Assembly: GCA_050246915.1 (NCBI GenBank)
Contig: JBFWVD010000156.1
Span: 1-6,882, forward strand
Reading direction: 5' to 3'
DNA from: JBFWVD01 sp050246915
GTDB taxonomy: Bacteria > Actinomycetota > Acidimicrobiia > Acidimicrobiales > Ilumatobacteraceae
Length of the DNA: 6,882 bases
The notes below the pieces were generated by a model that did not search any database, was not told where the DNA came from, and saw only the letters and a list, made by a program, of their open reading frames with translations. Position 1 is the stretch's first letter. Each line of letters opens with the position of its first letter. Below, in pieces: positions 1 through 5,532 of the stretch. A program made the position numbers and the translations under genes.

Positions 1-1
1 G

Positions 2-124
2 TTCGTGCCCGTGGATCCGCCCAGTGCGCCGTGGCGTCCATACGGCGACGGTGCGCGGCTGTTGCCGCATGACGCCGGCACCGACGGGATGACGCTGCTG
101 GCGTGGCGCCGGACCGGCCTGTGA
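2..124 (+). CDS. rsmB: RsmB/Sun-type 16S rRNA m5C967 methyltransferase, C-terminal end (partial)
   Basis: Only the last 40 residues are present, ending at TGA 122-124; the gene enters from the left edge. The tail contains PWRPYGDG followed by RLLPHDAGTDGM and a short strand LLAWRR. This matches the end of the NOL1/NOP2/Sun family, where a final beta strand of the SAM-dependent methyltransferase domain carries a P(H)-x-x-GTDGMF-type motif; actinobacterial RsmB proteins typically read PH..GTDAMF there. RsmB methylates C967 of 16S rRNA during small-subunit assembly in the cytoplasm. The usual F of the motif is T here. The catalytic cysteines and SAM-binding motifs lie outside the window, so the assignment rests on one short motif. 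Another methyltransferase of the same superfamily cannot be excluded. Confidence 0.65.
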   Translation, partial: FVPVDPPSAPWRPYGDGARLLPHDAGTDGMTLLAWRRTGL

Positions 125-286
125 GCTTTGCGGTCCTCCCTGGTCTTGGGTGATCAGCGTTTGGGTCGGTATCCGATGGGGAACCAGGCCAGGATGGGCT
201 TTGATACGCACTGGAGTTCCCAATTCCATAGTGCGAGACCAAAGATCTCGTTGGAGGCTGTCGAGGCATGGCAGACCTCGTTTCCC

Positions 287-300
287 GGGACCATCGGCCC
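287..300. promoter_or_regulatory. Possible DosR/DevR-like operator (GGGACCATCGGCCC)
   Basis: The core GGGAC-N4-GGCCC resembles the GGGAC..(N)..G.CCC core of the mycobacterial DosR/DevR box, an imperfect palindrome bound by the hypoxia response regulator. It lies about 100 bp upstream of the lipoprotein start, a plausible activator distance. Flanking bases do not match the mycobacterial consensus and there is a single copy. A GC-rich genome offers chance matches, so this is only a suggestion. Confidence 0.2.
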
Positions 301-356
301 TTTGTCGTGGCCGCGAATGCGACGAGGCTGAAGTGTGTGGGTGAACGCAATGCGAG

Positions 357-362
357 TTGACA
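357..362 (+). promoter_or_regulatory. Possible -35 box TTGACA of the lipoprotein promoter
   Basis: A perfect TTGACA sits 36 bp upstream of the lipoprotein start codon. No clear TANNNT -10 box lies at the expected 16-18 bp spacing; the nearest candidate is GTGGAT around 375-380, with too short a spacer. The start is otherwise supported by a purine-rich ribosome binding site (GGAGAGGAGCGGAG, 384-397). Confidence 0.3.
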
Positions 363-397
363 ACGGCGTCCGCCGTGGATGTCGGAGAGGAGCGGAG

Positions 398-1150
398 ATG
401 CGAACCTGGCGATCGAACCTCCCCGCGATGGTGCTGCTCGTCGTCGTAGCAGCGTGTGGCGATGATGGTTCGAGCGGTTCGGGCACCACCGCGTCGAGCG
501 GTGCGACGACGACAACGAGCAATCCCGTGTCCACGAGCATCGCGGTCTCCACCAGCGCCGCGCCGAGCACGACGATCGCGCCGCCGGCCCAGCAAGCCAT
601 CTGGCCCGCGGCCGACGTGGTGTTCACCACGCCGGTCGAAGCGGCGGAGGACTTCGTGCGTCGTGCGATCGGTGTCGAGCCGGTGCTCGGTGAGTTCCAG
701 GCCGGCGACTCACGCAGTGGTGAGATCGAGGTCGTGTTCCGCGGTGAGAGCGGCGACGCGGGGCCGATCGTGCGAAGCCGGTTGCTGATGCGCCAGTTGG
801 GGTCGAGCAACGGTTGGTTCGTTCTGGCAGCGGTGAACGACTTCGTGTCCATCGATTCGCCCGACGCCTCGGCGACGGTGTCCGCGGGTCGACTCGTGGT
901 GAGTGGTGTCGGTCGCGGGTTCGAAGCGACGCTCAACATCACCACGTTCGCGGCGGGGTCCATCGATCGATCCTTCGGCACCGCGATCGCCATGGGTGGG
1001 GCCTATGAGAAGCCGGAGCCGTTCAGTGCCACGGTCGATCTCACCGGCGCGGCGCCCGGCGACGTGGTGACGATCGTGGTGCGCGGTGCCACGGGCGTCG
1101 AGACCGACCCTGGTGAGTTCGCAGCGATGGCGGTTGTGATCGGCCGATGA
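398..1150 (+). CDS. Secreted lipoprotein with Ser/Thr-rich linker and C-terminal Gmad2-like domain; function unknown
   Basis: The product is 250 residues. The ATG at 398 is chosen over the upstream GTG at 335 because it directly follows a purine-rich ribosome binding site and gives a clean lipoprotein signal: R2 and R5, hydrophobic stretch 8-19 (LPAMVLLVVVAA), and lipobox VAAC with the lipidated Cys at 20. Residues 21-67 are a low-complexity Ser/Thr/Ala/Gly linker, common in actinobacterial envelope lipoproteins. Two globular parts follow: about 75-146, starting TTPVEAAEDFVRRAIG and ending in GWFVLAAV, and about 150-250, with SIDSPDA..VSAGRLVVSGVGRGFEATLNI. The second resembles the Gmad2/immunoglobulin-like domain found in many Gram-positive lipoproteins. 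It should sit on the outer face of the membrane. No catalytic motif is visible, and neither neighbour suggests a role. A terminator-like hairpin immediately follows, so it is probably a single-gene unit. Confidence 0.8.
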   Translation: MRTWRSNLPAMVLLVVVAACGDDGSSGSGTTASSGATTTTSNPVSTSIAVSTSAAPSTTIAPPAQQAIWPAADVVFTTPVEAAEDFVRRAIGVEPVLGEFQAGDSRSGEIEVVFRGESGDAGPIVRSRLLMRQLGSSNGWFVLAAVNDFVSIDSPDASATVSAGRLVVSGVGRGFEATLNITTFAAGSIDRSFGTAIAMGGAYEKPEPFSATVDLTGAAPGDVVTIVVRGATGVETDPGEFAAMAVVIGR

Positions 1151-1152
1151 GC

Positions 1153-1192
1153 GGTTCGTTGGACCTCTGGGATCGCCGGGTCCAACGCAACC
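1153..1192 (+). terminator. Strong hairpin after the lipoprotein gene, likely terminator
   Basis: CGTTGGACC at 1157-1165 is perfectly complementary to GGTCCAACG at 1179-1187. GGTT 1153-1156 pairs with AACC 1189-1192 after a single bulged C at 1188, giving a 13-bp stem with a 13-nt loop. It begins two bases after the lipoprotein stop. There is no T-tract, as is common for terminators in high-GC actinobacteria. It separates the lipoprotein from the MoaB-like gene. Confidence 0.6.
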
Positions 1193-1202
1193 GGTGAGGC
1201 CG

Positions 1203-1208
1203 TACGCT
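1203..1208 (+). promoter_or_regulatory. -10 box TACGCT, leaderless promoter of the MoaB-like gene
   Basis: TACGCT fits the actinobacterial TANNNT -10 consensus and ends 6 nt before the ATG at 1215. That places the predicted transcription start on the A of the start codon. No Shine-Dalgarno sequence is present, which favours ATG 1215 over the GTG at 1194. Confidence 0.5.
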
Positions 1209-1214
1209 GCGGTC

Positions 1215-1718
1215 ATGACGTCGCCCGACATCCCGACTCTGCCCGCCACCGGCCTGCAGGCCAAGGTGCTCACCGTGTCCGACGGTGTCGTCGCCGGGTC
1301 CCGACAGGACCGCTCCGGCCTCGCTCTGGTCGATCGGCTCCAGCAGGAAGGCTTCGAGGTCATCGAGCACCGGGTGGTGTCCGATGGTGTGGAGCCGGTG
1401 GCCAGTGCCCTGCGTGCCATGAGCGATCAGTTCGCCGGATTCATCATCTCGACCGGTGGCACGGGCTTCGCTCCGAGAGATCTGACCCCGGAAGGCACGG
1501 CACGCGTGATCGAGCGCGAGGCCCCAGGTCTCGCCGAGGCCATGCGATTGGTGAGCCCCCTCGGCCGGTTGAGCCGCGGCATCGCCGGCATACGCGGCCA
1601 TTGCGTGATCGCCAACGCACCAGGATCACCCAAGGGGTGCGTCGAGCAACTCGACGCCATCATCGACATCGTCCCGCACGCGCTCCGGCTCCTCGCGGAA
1701 GCGCCGACCCAGCACTGA
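1215..1718 (+). CDS. MoaB/MogA-family molybdenum cofactor biosynthesis protein
   Basis: The product is 167 residues, typical of the single-domain MoaB/Mog fold. Conserved features are TVSDG (20-24) opening the nucleotide-binding fold, the molybdopterin-binding loop TGGTGFAPRDLTPE (80-93) with the catalytic-region Asp at 89, and PGSPKG (136-141). The family binds molybdopterin; MogA-type members adenylylate it with ATP before molybdate insertion. Which subfamily this is cannot be settled by eye, so no symbol is given. ATG 1215 is chosen because a TANNNT box places transcription start there; GTG 1194 would add seven residues and lacks a ribosome site. No other cofactor genes are in the window. 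The last six codons, including the stop, lie in a tandem repeat. Confidence 0.88.
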   Translation: MTSPDIPTLPATGLQAKVLTVSDGVVAGSRQDRSGLALVDRLQQEGFEVIEHRVVSDGVEPVASALRAMSDQFAGFIISTGGTGFAPRDLTPEGTARVIEREAPGLAEAMRLVSPLGRLSRGIAGIRGHCVIANAPGSPKGCVEQLDAIIDIVPHALRLLAEAPTQH

Positions 1719-1747
1719 CCCAGCGCCGACCCAGCACTGACCCAGCG
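1701..1747 (+). repeat. Tandem 22-bp duplication covering the MoaB stop codon
   Basis: Two identical 22-bp copies lie head to tail at 1701-1722 and 1723-1744, followed by the first three bases of a third. Within this, an 11-bp subunit ending GACCCAGC occurs four times (1703-1746), with the leading triplet alternating GCC/ACT. The first copy encodes the C-terminal APTQH and the TGA stop; the second repeats this outside the gene. It looks like a slipped-strand duplication. Confidence 0.9.
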
Positions 1748-1791
1748 GGCATCACCCACGATCGCTCTGGGGGCTGGGCGAGCCTGCCCCG

Positions 1792-1797
1792 TACACT
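1792..1797 (+). promoter_or_regulatory. -10 box TACACT upstream of hisG
   Basis: TACACT matches TANNNT and ends 9 nt before the hisG ATG at 1807. Transcription would start at, or a few bases before, the start codon. No Shine-Dalgarno sequence precedes the ATG, consistent with a leaderless or near-leaderless hisG message. No clear -35 box is visible. Confidence 0.45.
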
Positions 1798-1806
1798 CGG
1801 CCCGTC

Positions 1807-2682
1807 ATGTTGCGTCTGGTGCTTCCCAAGGGCTCGCTCGAGAAGGCCACCTTCGATCTGTTCGAAGCGGCCGACCTCCCGATCAGCCGGTCTTCGTCCG
1901 TCGACTACAAGGCCACCATCGCCGACCCGCGGGTGGCCGATGTGCGGATCCTGCGACCGCAGGAGATCCCCACCTACGTCGCCGAGGGATTGTTCGACGT
2001 GGGAATCACCGGTCGGGACTGGATCGCCGAGACCGGCGCCGACGTCGTGAGCCTGGGTGAGATGCGGTACTCCAAGGCCACCAGCTTGCCCATTCGGGTC
2101 ATCGTCGCGGTGGCCGGGGATTCACCGGTGCAACGTGTCGAAGACCTGCCACAGGGACTGCGGGTGTCGACGGAGTATCCCGAGCTGACCCGCAGGTTCT
2201 TCGCCGAGCGGGGCATCGACGCCGACATCCGGCTGAGCTACGGCGCCAGCGAGGCCAAGATCCCCGACATCGCCGATTGCATCGTCGACATCACCGAGAC
2301 CGGCCGTGCCCTCAAGGCCGCGGGACTCAAGATCATCGACACCATGCTCACGAGTTACACCGAGCTCGTGGCCAACCCCGCGGCGTATGCCGATCCGGAG
2401 AAGCGCAAGGCCATGGTGCAGCTCAAGACCATGCTCGATGGTGTGCTCGACGCTCGCGGCAAGGTGATGCTGAAGCTGAACGTGGGCGATGCCGATCTCG
2501 ATCGCGTCATCGCATTGCTGCCGAGCCTGAAGAGCCCGACAGTGTCGAAGCTGTTCGGAGACGGTGGCTACGCGGTCGAGACCGTGGTGCCCAAAGCAAC
2601 CGTCAACGTCCTCATCCCCGAGTTGCTCGATGCTGGTGCCTCCGGGCTCATCGAGCTCCCCATCTCCAAGATCATCCCCTGA
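1807..2682 (+). CDS. hisG: ATP phosphoribosyltransferase, long form
   Basis: HisG catalyses the first step of histidine synthesis, joining ATP and PRPP to give N1-(5-phosphoribosyl)-ATP, and is feedback-inhibited by histidine. The 291-residue length matches the long, self-sufficient form that needs no HisZ. Visible motifs are LVLPKGSL (4-11), DVGITGRDW (64-72), GASEAKIPDIAD (146-157), and the PRPP-binding signature IVDITETGRAL (159-169). The C-terminal regulatory ACT-like domain spans about 208-288 and includes LKSPTVSKL (241-249). The ATG at 1807 begins the family's usual MLRLVLPKGSL sequence. Other his genes are absent here, so hisG is separated from the rest of the pathway unless they lie outside. 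The small cold-shock-domain gene begins 10 bp downstream and is probably on the same transcript. Confidence 0.96.
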   Translation: MLRLVLPKGSLEKATFDLFEAADLPISRSSSVDYKATIADPRVADVRILRPQEIPTYVAEGLFDVGITGRDWIAETGADVVSLGEMRYSKATSLPIRVIVAVAGDSPVQRVEDLPQGLRVSTEYPELTRRFFAERGIDADIRLSYGASEAKIPDIADCIVDITETGRALKAAGLKIIDTMLTSYTELVANPAAYADPEKRKAMVQLKTMLDGVLDARGKVMLKLNVGDADLDRVIALLPSLKSPTVSKLFGDGGYAVETVVPKATVNVLIPELLDAGASGLIELPISKIIP

Positions 2683-2692
2683 GGTCGTCGAA

Positions 2693-2908
2693 GTGTTCGC
2701 AGGTCTCGAGATCACGGGCGTCGTGACCGAGTGGGATGAGCCGCGAGGGATCGGCGTGATCACCGGGGACGATGGCACGCAGTATCCGTTCCACTGCACC
2801 CAGCTGGCCGACGGCACGCGGTCAACCAAGGTTGACACAAACGTCCGTTTTCAGGCGCGTCCGTGGCATCAGGGTCGCATCGAAGCCGTCGCCATCTGGC
2901 CGCGTTGA
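2693..2908 (+). CDS. Small cold-shock-domain (OB-fold) protein, divergent
   Basis: The product is 71 residues, one cold-shock domain. GTG 2693 is chosen because GAGG at 2681-2684, overlapping the hisG stop, sits at a good ribosome-site distance, and the domain starts right after. The sequence runs GVVTEWDEPRGIGVITGDDG (9-28), corresponding to the GxVKWFN..KGFGFI block, then YPFHCT (31-36) at the RNP2 position (VFVHF), then V-R-F (51-53) and a final strand EAVAI. The RNP1 aromatics are replaced (GIGVI instead of GFGFI), so nucleic-acid binding may be altered. Typical members are cytoplasmic and bind single-stranded RNA or DNA. The 10-bp gap suggests translation from the hisG message. Its stop touches the stop of the convergent LysR gene. 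Confidence 0.75.
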   Translation: MFAGLEITGVVTEWDEPRGIGVITGDDGTQYPFHCTQLADGTRSTKVDTNVRFQARPWHQGRIEAVAIWPR

Positions 2909-3787
2909 TCACGCAACTCCGGTTGCCTCGCGGCAGAACGCGCCGGCAGCGGGTGACAACGCTGATCGGCGATGCACCAGACACAACTCGGTGGGCTCCA
3001 GACCGCTGATCGGGCGGCTCCAGACGCGTCCGGCGTCGACGGCGGAGGCGTGGGCCGCTGAGGTCAGCGCCACCCCGACGCCGAGCCGAACGAGTTCCAA
3101 CGTCAGATCGTGGCTGGCGCACTCGACGACGACGTTCGGCACCAGCTCCTGGGAAGCGAACAGCCGGTCGAACTGTCGGCGCGCCGGTGACGACGCTGGT
3201 GGTGCGATCATCGGCAGCTCGGCAAGGTCGGCCAAACTCAGCGGACCCGTCGAGGGTTCGGTGTGTGCCGACCCGACGACCATCACGTCCTGACGAGTGA
3301 TCGCGATCGACACGAGGTCGAGCGGGGCGAGCGAGCTGCGCATCAGCGCGACGTCGGCTTCACGGCGTCGAATCTGATCGGCCACTTCTCCATCGCCGGC
3401 CGGATCGCCGATGGTGAGCCGCACGGCGCGATGTCGTTCGTGGAACGGAGCGACGATCGCCGCCAGTTCGAGGGCCGCGAGCCGAACCGACACCACGTGC
3501 AAGGTCCCGACGATCATGCCCCGCACCTCTGCCACTGCGGCGGCCGCTCGATCGGCCTCGGCCACCGCGGCGCGGGCCGGGGCCAAGAGCGCTTCGCCGG
3601 CCGGGGTGAGGGCGACCGCCCTCGGCCTGCGATCGAACAGCGCCGTTCCCAGTTCGGACTCCATCCGGGAGATCACGTACGACAGCGACGGCTGGGTCAT
3701 GTGCATGGTGGCGGCCGCCCGCGTGAAGGTCCCGTGCTCGGCCAAGGCAATGGCGCACCGGAAGTGGTGGAGGTCCACGGCAGGCAC
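2909..3787 (-). CDS. LysR-family transcriptional regulator (LysR1), divergent from the dioxygenase gene
   Basis: The product is 292 residues, a normal LysR length. The N-terminal winged helix-turn-helix (about 4-63) includes FTRAAATMHMTQPSLSYVISRMESELGTALFDR. A linker helix (about 64-90) and a periplasmic-binding-protein-like effector domain (about 93-290) follow. GTG 3787 lies 4 nt after GGAGG. The second GTG at 3778 gives the more family-typical beginning MDLHHF, so the start could be nine bases further in. The gene is divergent from the TauD-like dioxygenase, and a T-N11-A dyad (3801-3815) lies between them, the classic arrangement for a LysR regulator controlling its neighbour and itself. 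The effector is probably a sulfonate or a sulfur metabolite, by context only. It is a distinct protein from LysR2. Confidence 0.93.
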   Translation of the reverse strand: MPAVDLHHFRCAIALAEHGTFTRAAATMHMTQPSLSYVISRMESELGTALFDRRPRAVALTPAGEALLAPARAAVAEADRAAAAVAEVRGMIVGTLHVVSVRLAALELAAIVAPFHERHRAVRLTIGDPAGDGEVADQIRRREADVALMRSSLAPLDLVSIAITRQDVMVVGSAHTEPSTGPLSLADLAELPMIAPPASSPARRQFDRLFASQELVPNVVVECASHDLTLELVRLGVGVALTSAAHASAVDAGRVWSRPISGLEPTELCLVHRRSALSPAAGAFCREATGVA

Positions 3788-3797
3788 CCTACCTCCC

Positions 3798-3820
3798 CCT
3801 ATAGAATCTCTCTATAAGGG
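3798..3820. promoter_or_regulatory. LysR-type operator and promoter between LysR1 and the dioxygenase
   Basis: The dyad ATAGA-ATCTC-TCTAT (3801-3815) fits the LysR box T-N11-A (T3802, A3814) and is extended by CCCT on the left and AAGGG on the right, with one extra A. The left half embeds TAGAAT (3802-3807), a good -10 box for the dioxygenase. Transcription from it would start near 3814 and leave a short leader with AAGGG (3816-3820) 7 nt before ATG 3828. A bound regulator would directly overlap the promoter, and on the minus strand the operator lies just upstream of the LysR1 ribosome site. Confidence 0.65.
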
Positions 3821-3827
3821 CATGTCG

Positions 3828-4697
3828 ATGATTCTGTTTGACCTCTCGGGTGTCGCGTCGTTCAATCGGTCCATGCTCGAACTGGATCTGCTCAGCCCCA
3901 CCATCGGCGCCGAGGTGCGCGGCGTCGACCTGGCCGACACGCTCGACGACAAGACCGTGCTGCAGCTCACCGAGGCGCTGGTGGAACACAAGGTGCTGTT
4001 CTTCCGGGATCAACACATCACCCAGGCCCAGCACATCGCCTTTGCCGCGCGCTTCGGCGCCCTCGAGGTGCATCCCTTCAGCCCGCACCGCGAGGGCTTC
4101 CCGGAGATCATGGTGCTGAGCCACGGTGAGGCCAAGATGCCGGTCGGATCGATCGGCGAGAACGTGTGGCACTCCGACGTCACGTGGCGCGAGATCCCGT
4201 CGATGGCTTCGGTCCTGCGGGCGGTGGTCGTGCCCGAGATCGGTGGGGACACGTTGTGGGCTGACATGTACGCAGCGTTCGAGGGCCTGAGCGATCGCCT
4301 GCAGCGTTACGTGGATGGCATGACGGCGCTGCACGACTTCATGCCATCGTTCGGCCCGTTCATCCCGAAGGACAAATGGGCGGAGATGCGCGAGCGATTC
4401 CCTGTGGTGGAACATCCGGTGGTGCGTGTCCATCCGGCCACCGGCCGCAAGCTGCTGTTCGTGAATCGCTCCTTCACGACACAGATCGTCGGGTTGCCAC
4501 GCGAGGAGAGTGACGCGCTCTTGAGCTATCTGTTCGCTCAGGCGGCGCGACCGGAGTACCAGTGCCGGTTCCGTTGGCGGAAGGACTCGATCGCCATGTG
4601 GGACAACCGGGCCACGCAGCACTACGCGGTCAAGGACTACTGGCCGCAGCAGCGCACGATGGAACGTGTCACCATCATCGGGGACCGACCCGTCTGA
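3828..4697 (+). CDS. TauD/TfdA-family Fe(II)/2-oxoglutarate dioxygenase, probable sulfonate dioxygenase
   Basis: The product is 289 residues (TauD of E. coli: 283). Such enzymes use O2 and 2-oxoglutarate to hydroxylate the carbon next to a sulfonate, which then releases sulfite and an aldehyde. All catalytic residues are present at TauD spacing: iron ligands H115 and D117 (WHSDVTW) and H265 (WDNRATQHY), 2-oxoglutarate ligands T142 (GGDTLW) and R276. The sulfonate-contact residues H82, V118 and R280 are kept, but the positions of TauD Y73 and N95, near the taurine amine, hold S85 and E111. Substrate is therefore left open. ATG 3828 is chosen for its AAGGG ribosome site 7 nt upstream; ATG 3822 or 3873 are alternatives, the last giving MLELDLLSPTIGAEV, a typical family start. 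The gene is divergent from LysR1 and convergent with the TauE-like permease. Confidence 0.92.
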   Translation: MILFDLSGVASFNRSMLELDLLSPTIGAEVRGVDLADTLDDKTVLQLTEALVEHKVLFFRDQHITQAQHIAFAARFGALEVHPFSPHREGFPEIMVLSHGEAKMPVGSIGENVWHSDVTWREIPSMASVLRAVVVPEIGGDTLWADMYAAFEGLSDRLQRYVDGMTALHDFMPSFGPFIPKDKWAEMRERFPVVEHPVVRVHPATGRKLLFVNRSFTTQIVGLPREESDALLSYLFAQAARPEYQCRFRWRKDSIAMWDNRATQHYAVKDYWPQQRTMERVTIIGDRPV

Positions 4698-4723
4698 ACG
4701 CGCTCCCAGGTGCGGTCGTTCAG
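4694..4723. terminator. Convergent hairpin holding both stop codons
   Basis: CTGAACG (4694-4700) pairs perfectly with CGTTCAG (4717-4723). CGC 4701-4703 can add three pairs with GCG 4712-4714 after a 2-nt bulge. The left arm contains the dioxygenase TGA and the right arm the minus-strand TGA of the permease. The position between convergent genes suggests a bidirectional terminator, though there is no T-tract. Confidence 0.5.
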
Positions 4724-5532
4724 GCCAACGCCGCAGCGATCTGGCGGAACATGAACCACACTGCGAACGCGATCAGCAACGCACCGAACGCGCGCCGCAA
4801 ACGGGCCCCGGAGAATCGTCGTGACAACACCGATCCCACGCGTGTGCCGGGGATCATCCCTGCGGCGAAGAGCCCAGCGATCTTCCAATCCACATCCCCG
4901 GCCGCGGCGTGGATGGTGATGGTCGGCACGGTGAGCGCGGTGGCCACCATCAAGCTCGTCCCGGTCGCCAGATGGATGTCGAGTCCGATCGCGAGCAGGA
5001 ACAGCGGGACCAACAAGAACCCGCCGCCGTTGGCCAGCAGGCCCGCCAGGAACCCCACGGCGGCCGCAGAGCCAGCCAGCAGGAGCGGCCGTTCGTGACC
5101 CCAACCGTCGTGGTCGCCCAACGGCACCGGTCGCAGCACGCGCCAGCCCACGATGGCCAGCACGACCGCAGACATCTGCACGAGCAACGGCCCTCCGAAT
5201 CGGCTGCTCATCGCCGCTCCGAGCGCAGCCGCGGGTAACCCCGCGGCAATGGTGCGCTTGGCCACCCACCAGTCGATCCCGCCGTGGCGGGCGTACGACG
5301 CAGCCCCGATCGCCGAGCCGGGGAGCATCGCGGGCAGCGGCCCCACGACTGCCGCCATCCCCGGCACGCCGAGGAGGGCGAGGACCGGTGTCGCGAACGC
5401 CGAGCCCACGCCGAACAGCCCGTACAACGCCCCGATGAGCAACCCTGCGAAGGGCACCGTCGTCGACACGAAGTTCACGATGTGATGGGACACCGATACG
5501 AACCATTCGTCAAAGACGAAGATCCACTTCAA
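4720..5532 (-). CDS. TauE/SafE-family membrane permease (putative sulfite/sulfonate exporter)
   Basis: The product is a 270-residue, very hydrophobic protein with the two-repeat architecture of the TauE/SafE (DUF81) family. The repeat signatures are GLFGVGSAFATPVL (38-51) and GLLANGGGFLLVPLFL (164-179), each near the first helix of its half, and HLATGTSL (187-194) follows the second. About seven or eight membrane helices are apparent, separated by a polar central loop (about 135-148). Family members export sulfite or sulfoacetate in sulfonate catabolism, but many have unknown substrates. Facing a TauD-like dioxygenase, sulfite export is a reasonable inference. The start is uncertain: TTG 5532 opens the frame but lies too close to the minus-strand promoter region, so GTG 5493 or 5478, giving 257 or 252 residues, may be used. 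No ribosome site is evident at any of them. The gene is divergent from LysR2. Confidence 0.88.
   Translation of the reverse strand: MKWIFVFDEWFVSVSHHIVNFVSTTVPFAGLLIGALYGLFGVGSAFATPVLALLGVPGMAAVVGPLPAMLPGSAIGAASYARHGGIDWWVAKRTIAAGLPAAALGAAMSSRFGGPLLVQMSAVVLAIVGWRVLRPVPLGDHDGWGHERPLLLAGSAAAVGFLAGLLANGGGFLLVPLFLLAIGLDIHLATGTSLMVATALTVPTITIHAAAGDVDWKIAGLFAAGMIPGTRVGSVLSRRFSGARLRRAFGALLIAFAVWFMFRQIAAALA

Larger units (their letters stand above)
125..397. other. Intergenic stretch with several inverted repeats; no convincing gene
   Basis: This 273-nt gap is visibly less GC-rich than its neighbours. Reading frames through it lack the strong third-position G/C bias of the real genes. It holds a run of inverted repeats: CCTGGT 139-144 with ACCAGG 183-188, enclosing TCGG/CCGA at 166-176; CGCACTGGA 207-215 with TCC..AGTGCG 225-235; CGAGA 234-238 with TCTCG 246-250; CGAGG 262-266 with CCTCG 276-280; and GGGACCATCGGCCC 287-300. 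It could be a structured leader of the lipoprotein mRNA, a small RNA, or a decayed gene. Short stems are expected by chance in GC-rich DNA, so only the 207-235 stem and the overall density stand out. Confidence 0.45.

Noticed and set aside
193..330. Small plus-strand frame from ATG 193 (MGFDTHWSSQFH...)
   Set aside because: Only about two thirds of third codon positions are G/C, well below the real genes, and there is no ribosome site; the region is better described by its inverted repeats.
335..397. Upstream GTG extension of the lipoprotein
   Set aside because: It would bury the signal peptide behind 21 Arg/Gly-rich residues; ATG 398 has the ribosome site and the lipobox at residue 20.
154..993. 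279-codon open frame on the minus strand opposite the lipoprotein gene
   Set aside because: It lies antisense to a gene with clear lipobox and ribosome site, is rich in Pro/Thr/Ser/Arg and has no recognisable domain; it is a mirror of a GC-rich gene.
1741..1778. CCCAGC/GCTGGG pairing as a terminator of the MoaB-like gene
   Set aside because: The 26-nt loop is long and CCCAGC occurs several times in the adjacent repeat, so the pairing is not distinctive.
3411..3827. N-terminal extension of the dioxygenase frame
   Set aside because: It runs antisense through the LysR1 DNA-binding domain and the operator, and is unlike any TauD N-terminus.
4637..5506. 289-codon minus-strand frame overlapping the permease
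   Set aside because: Arg/Gly-rich composition with no helices or motifs; the other frame gives a clear TauE/SafE membrane protein.
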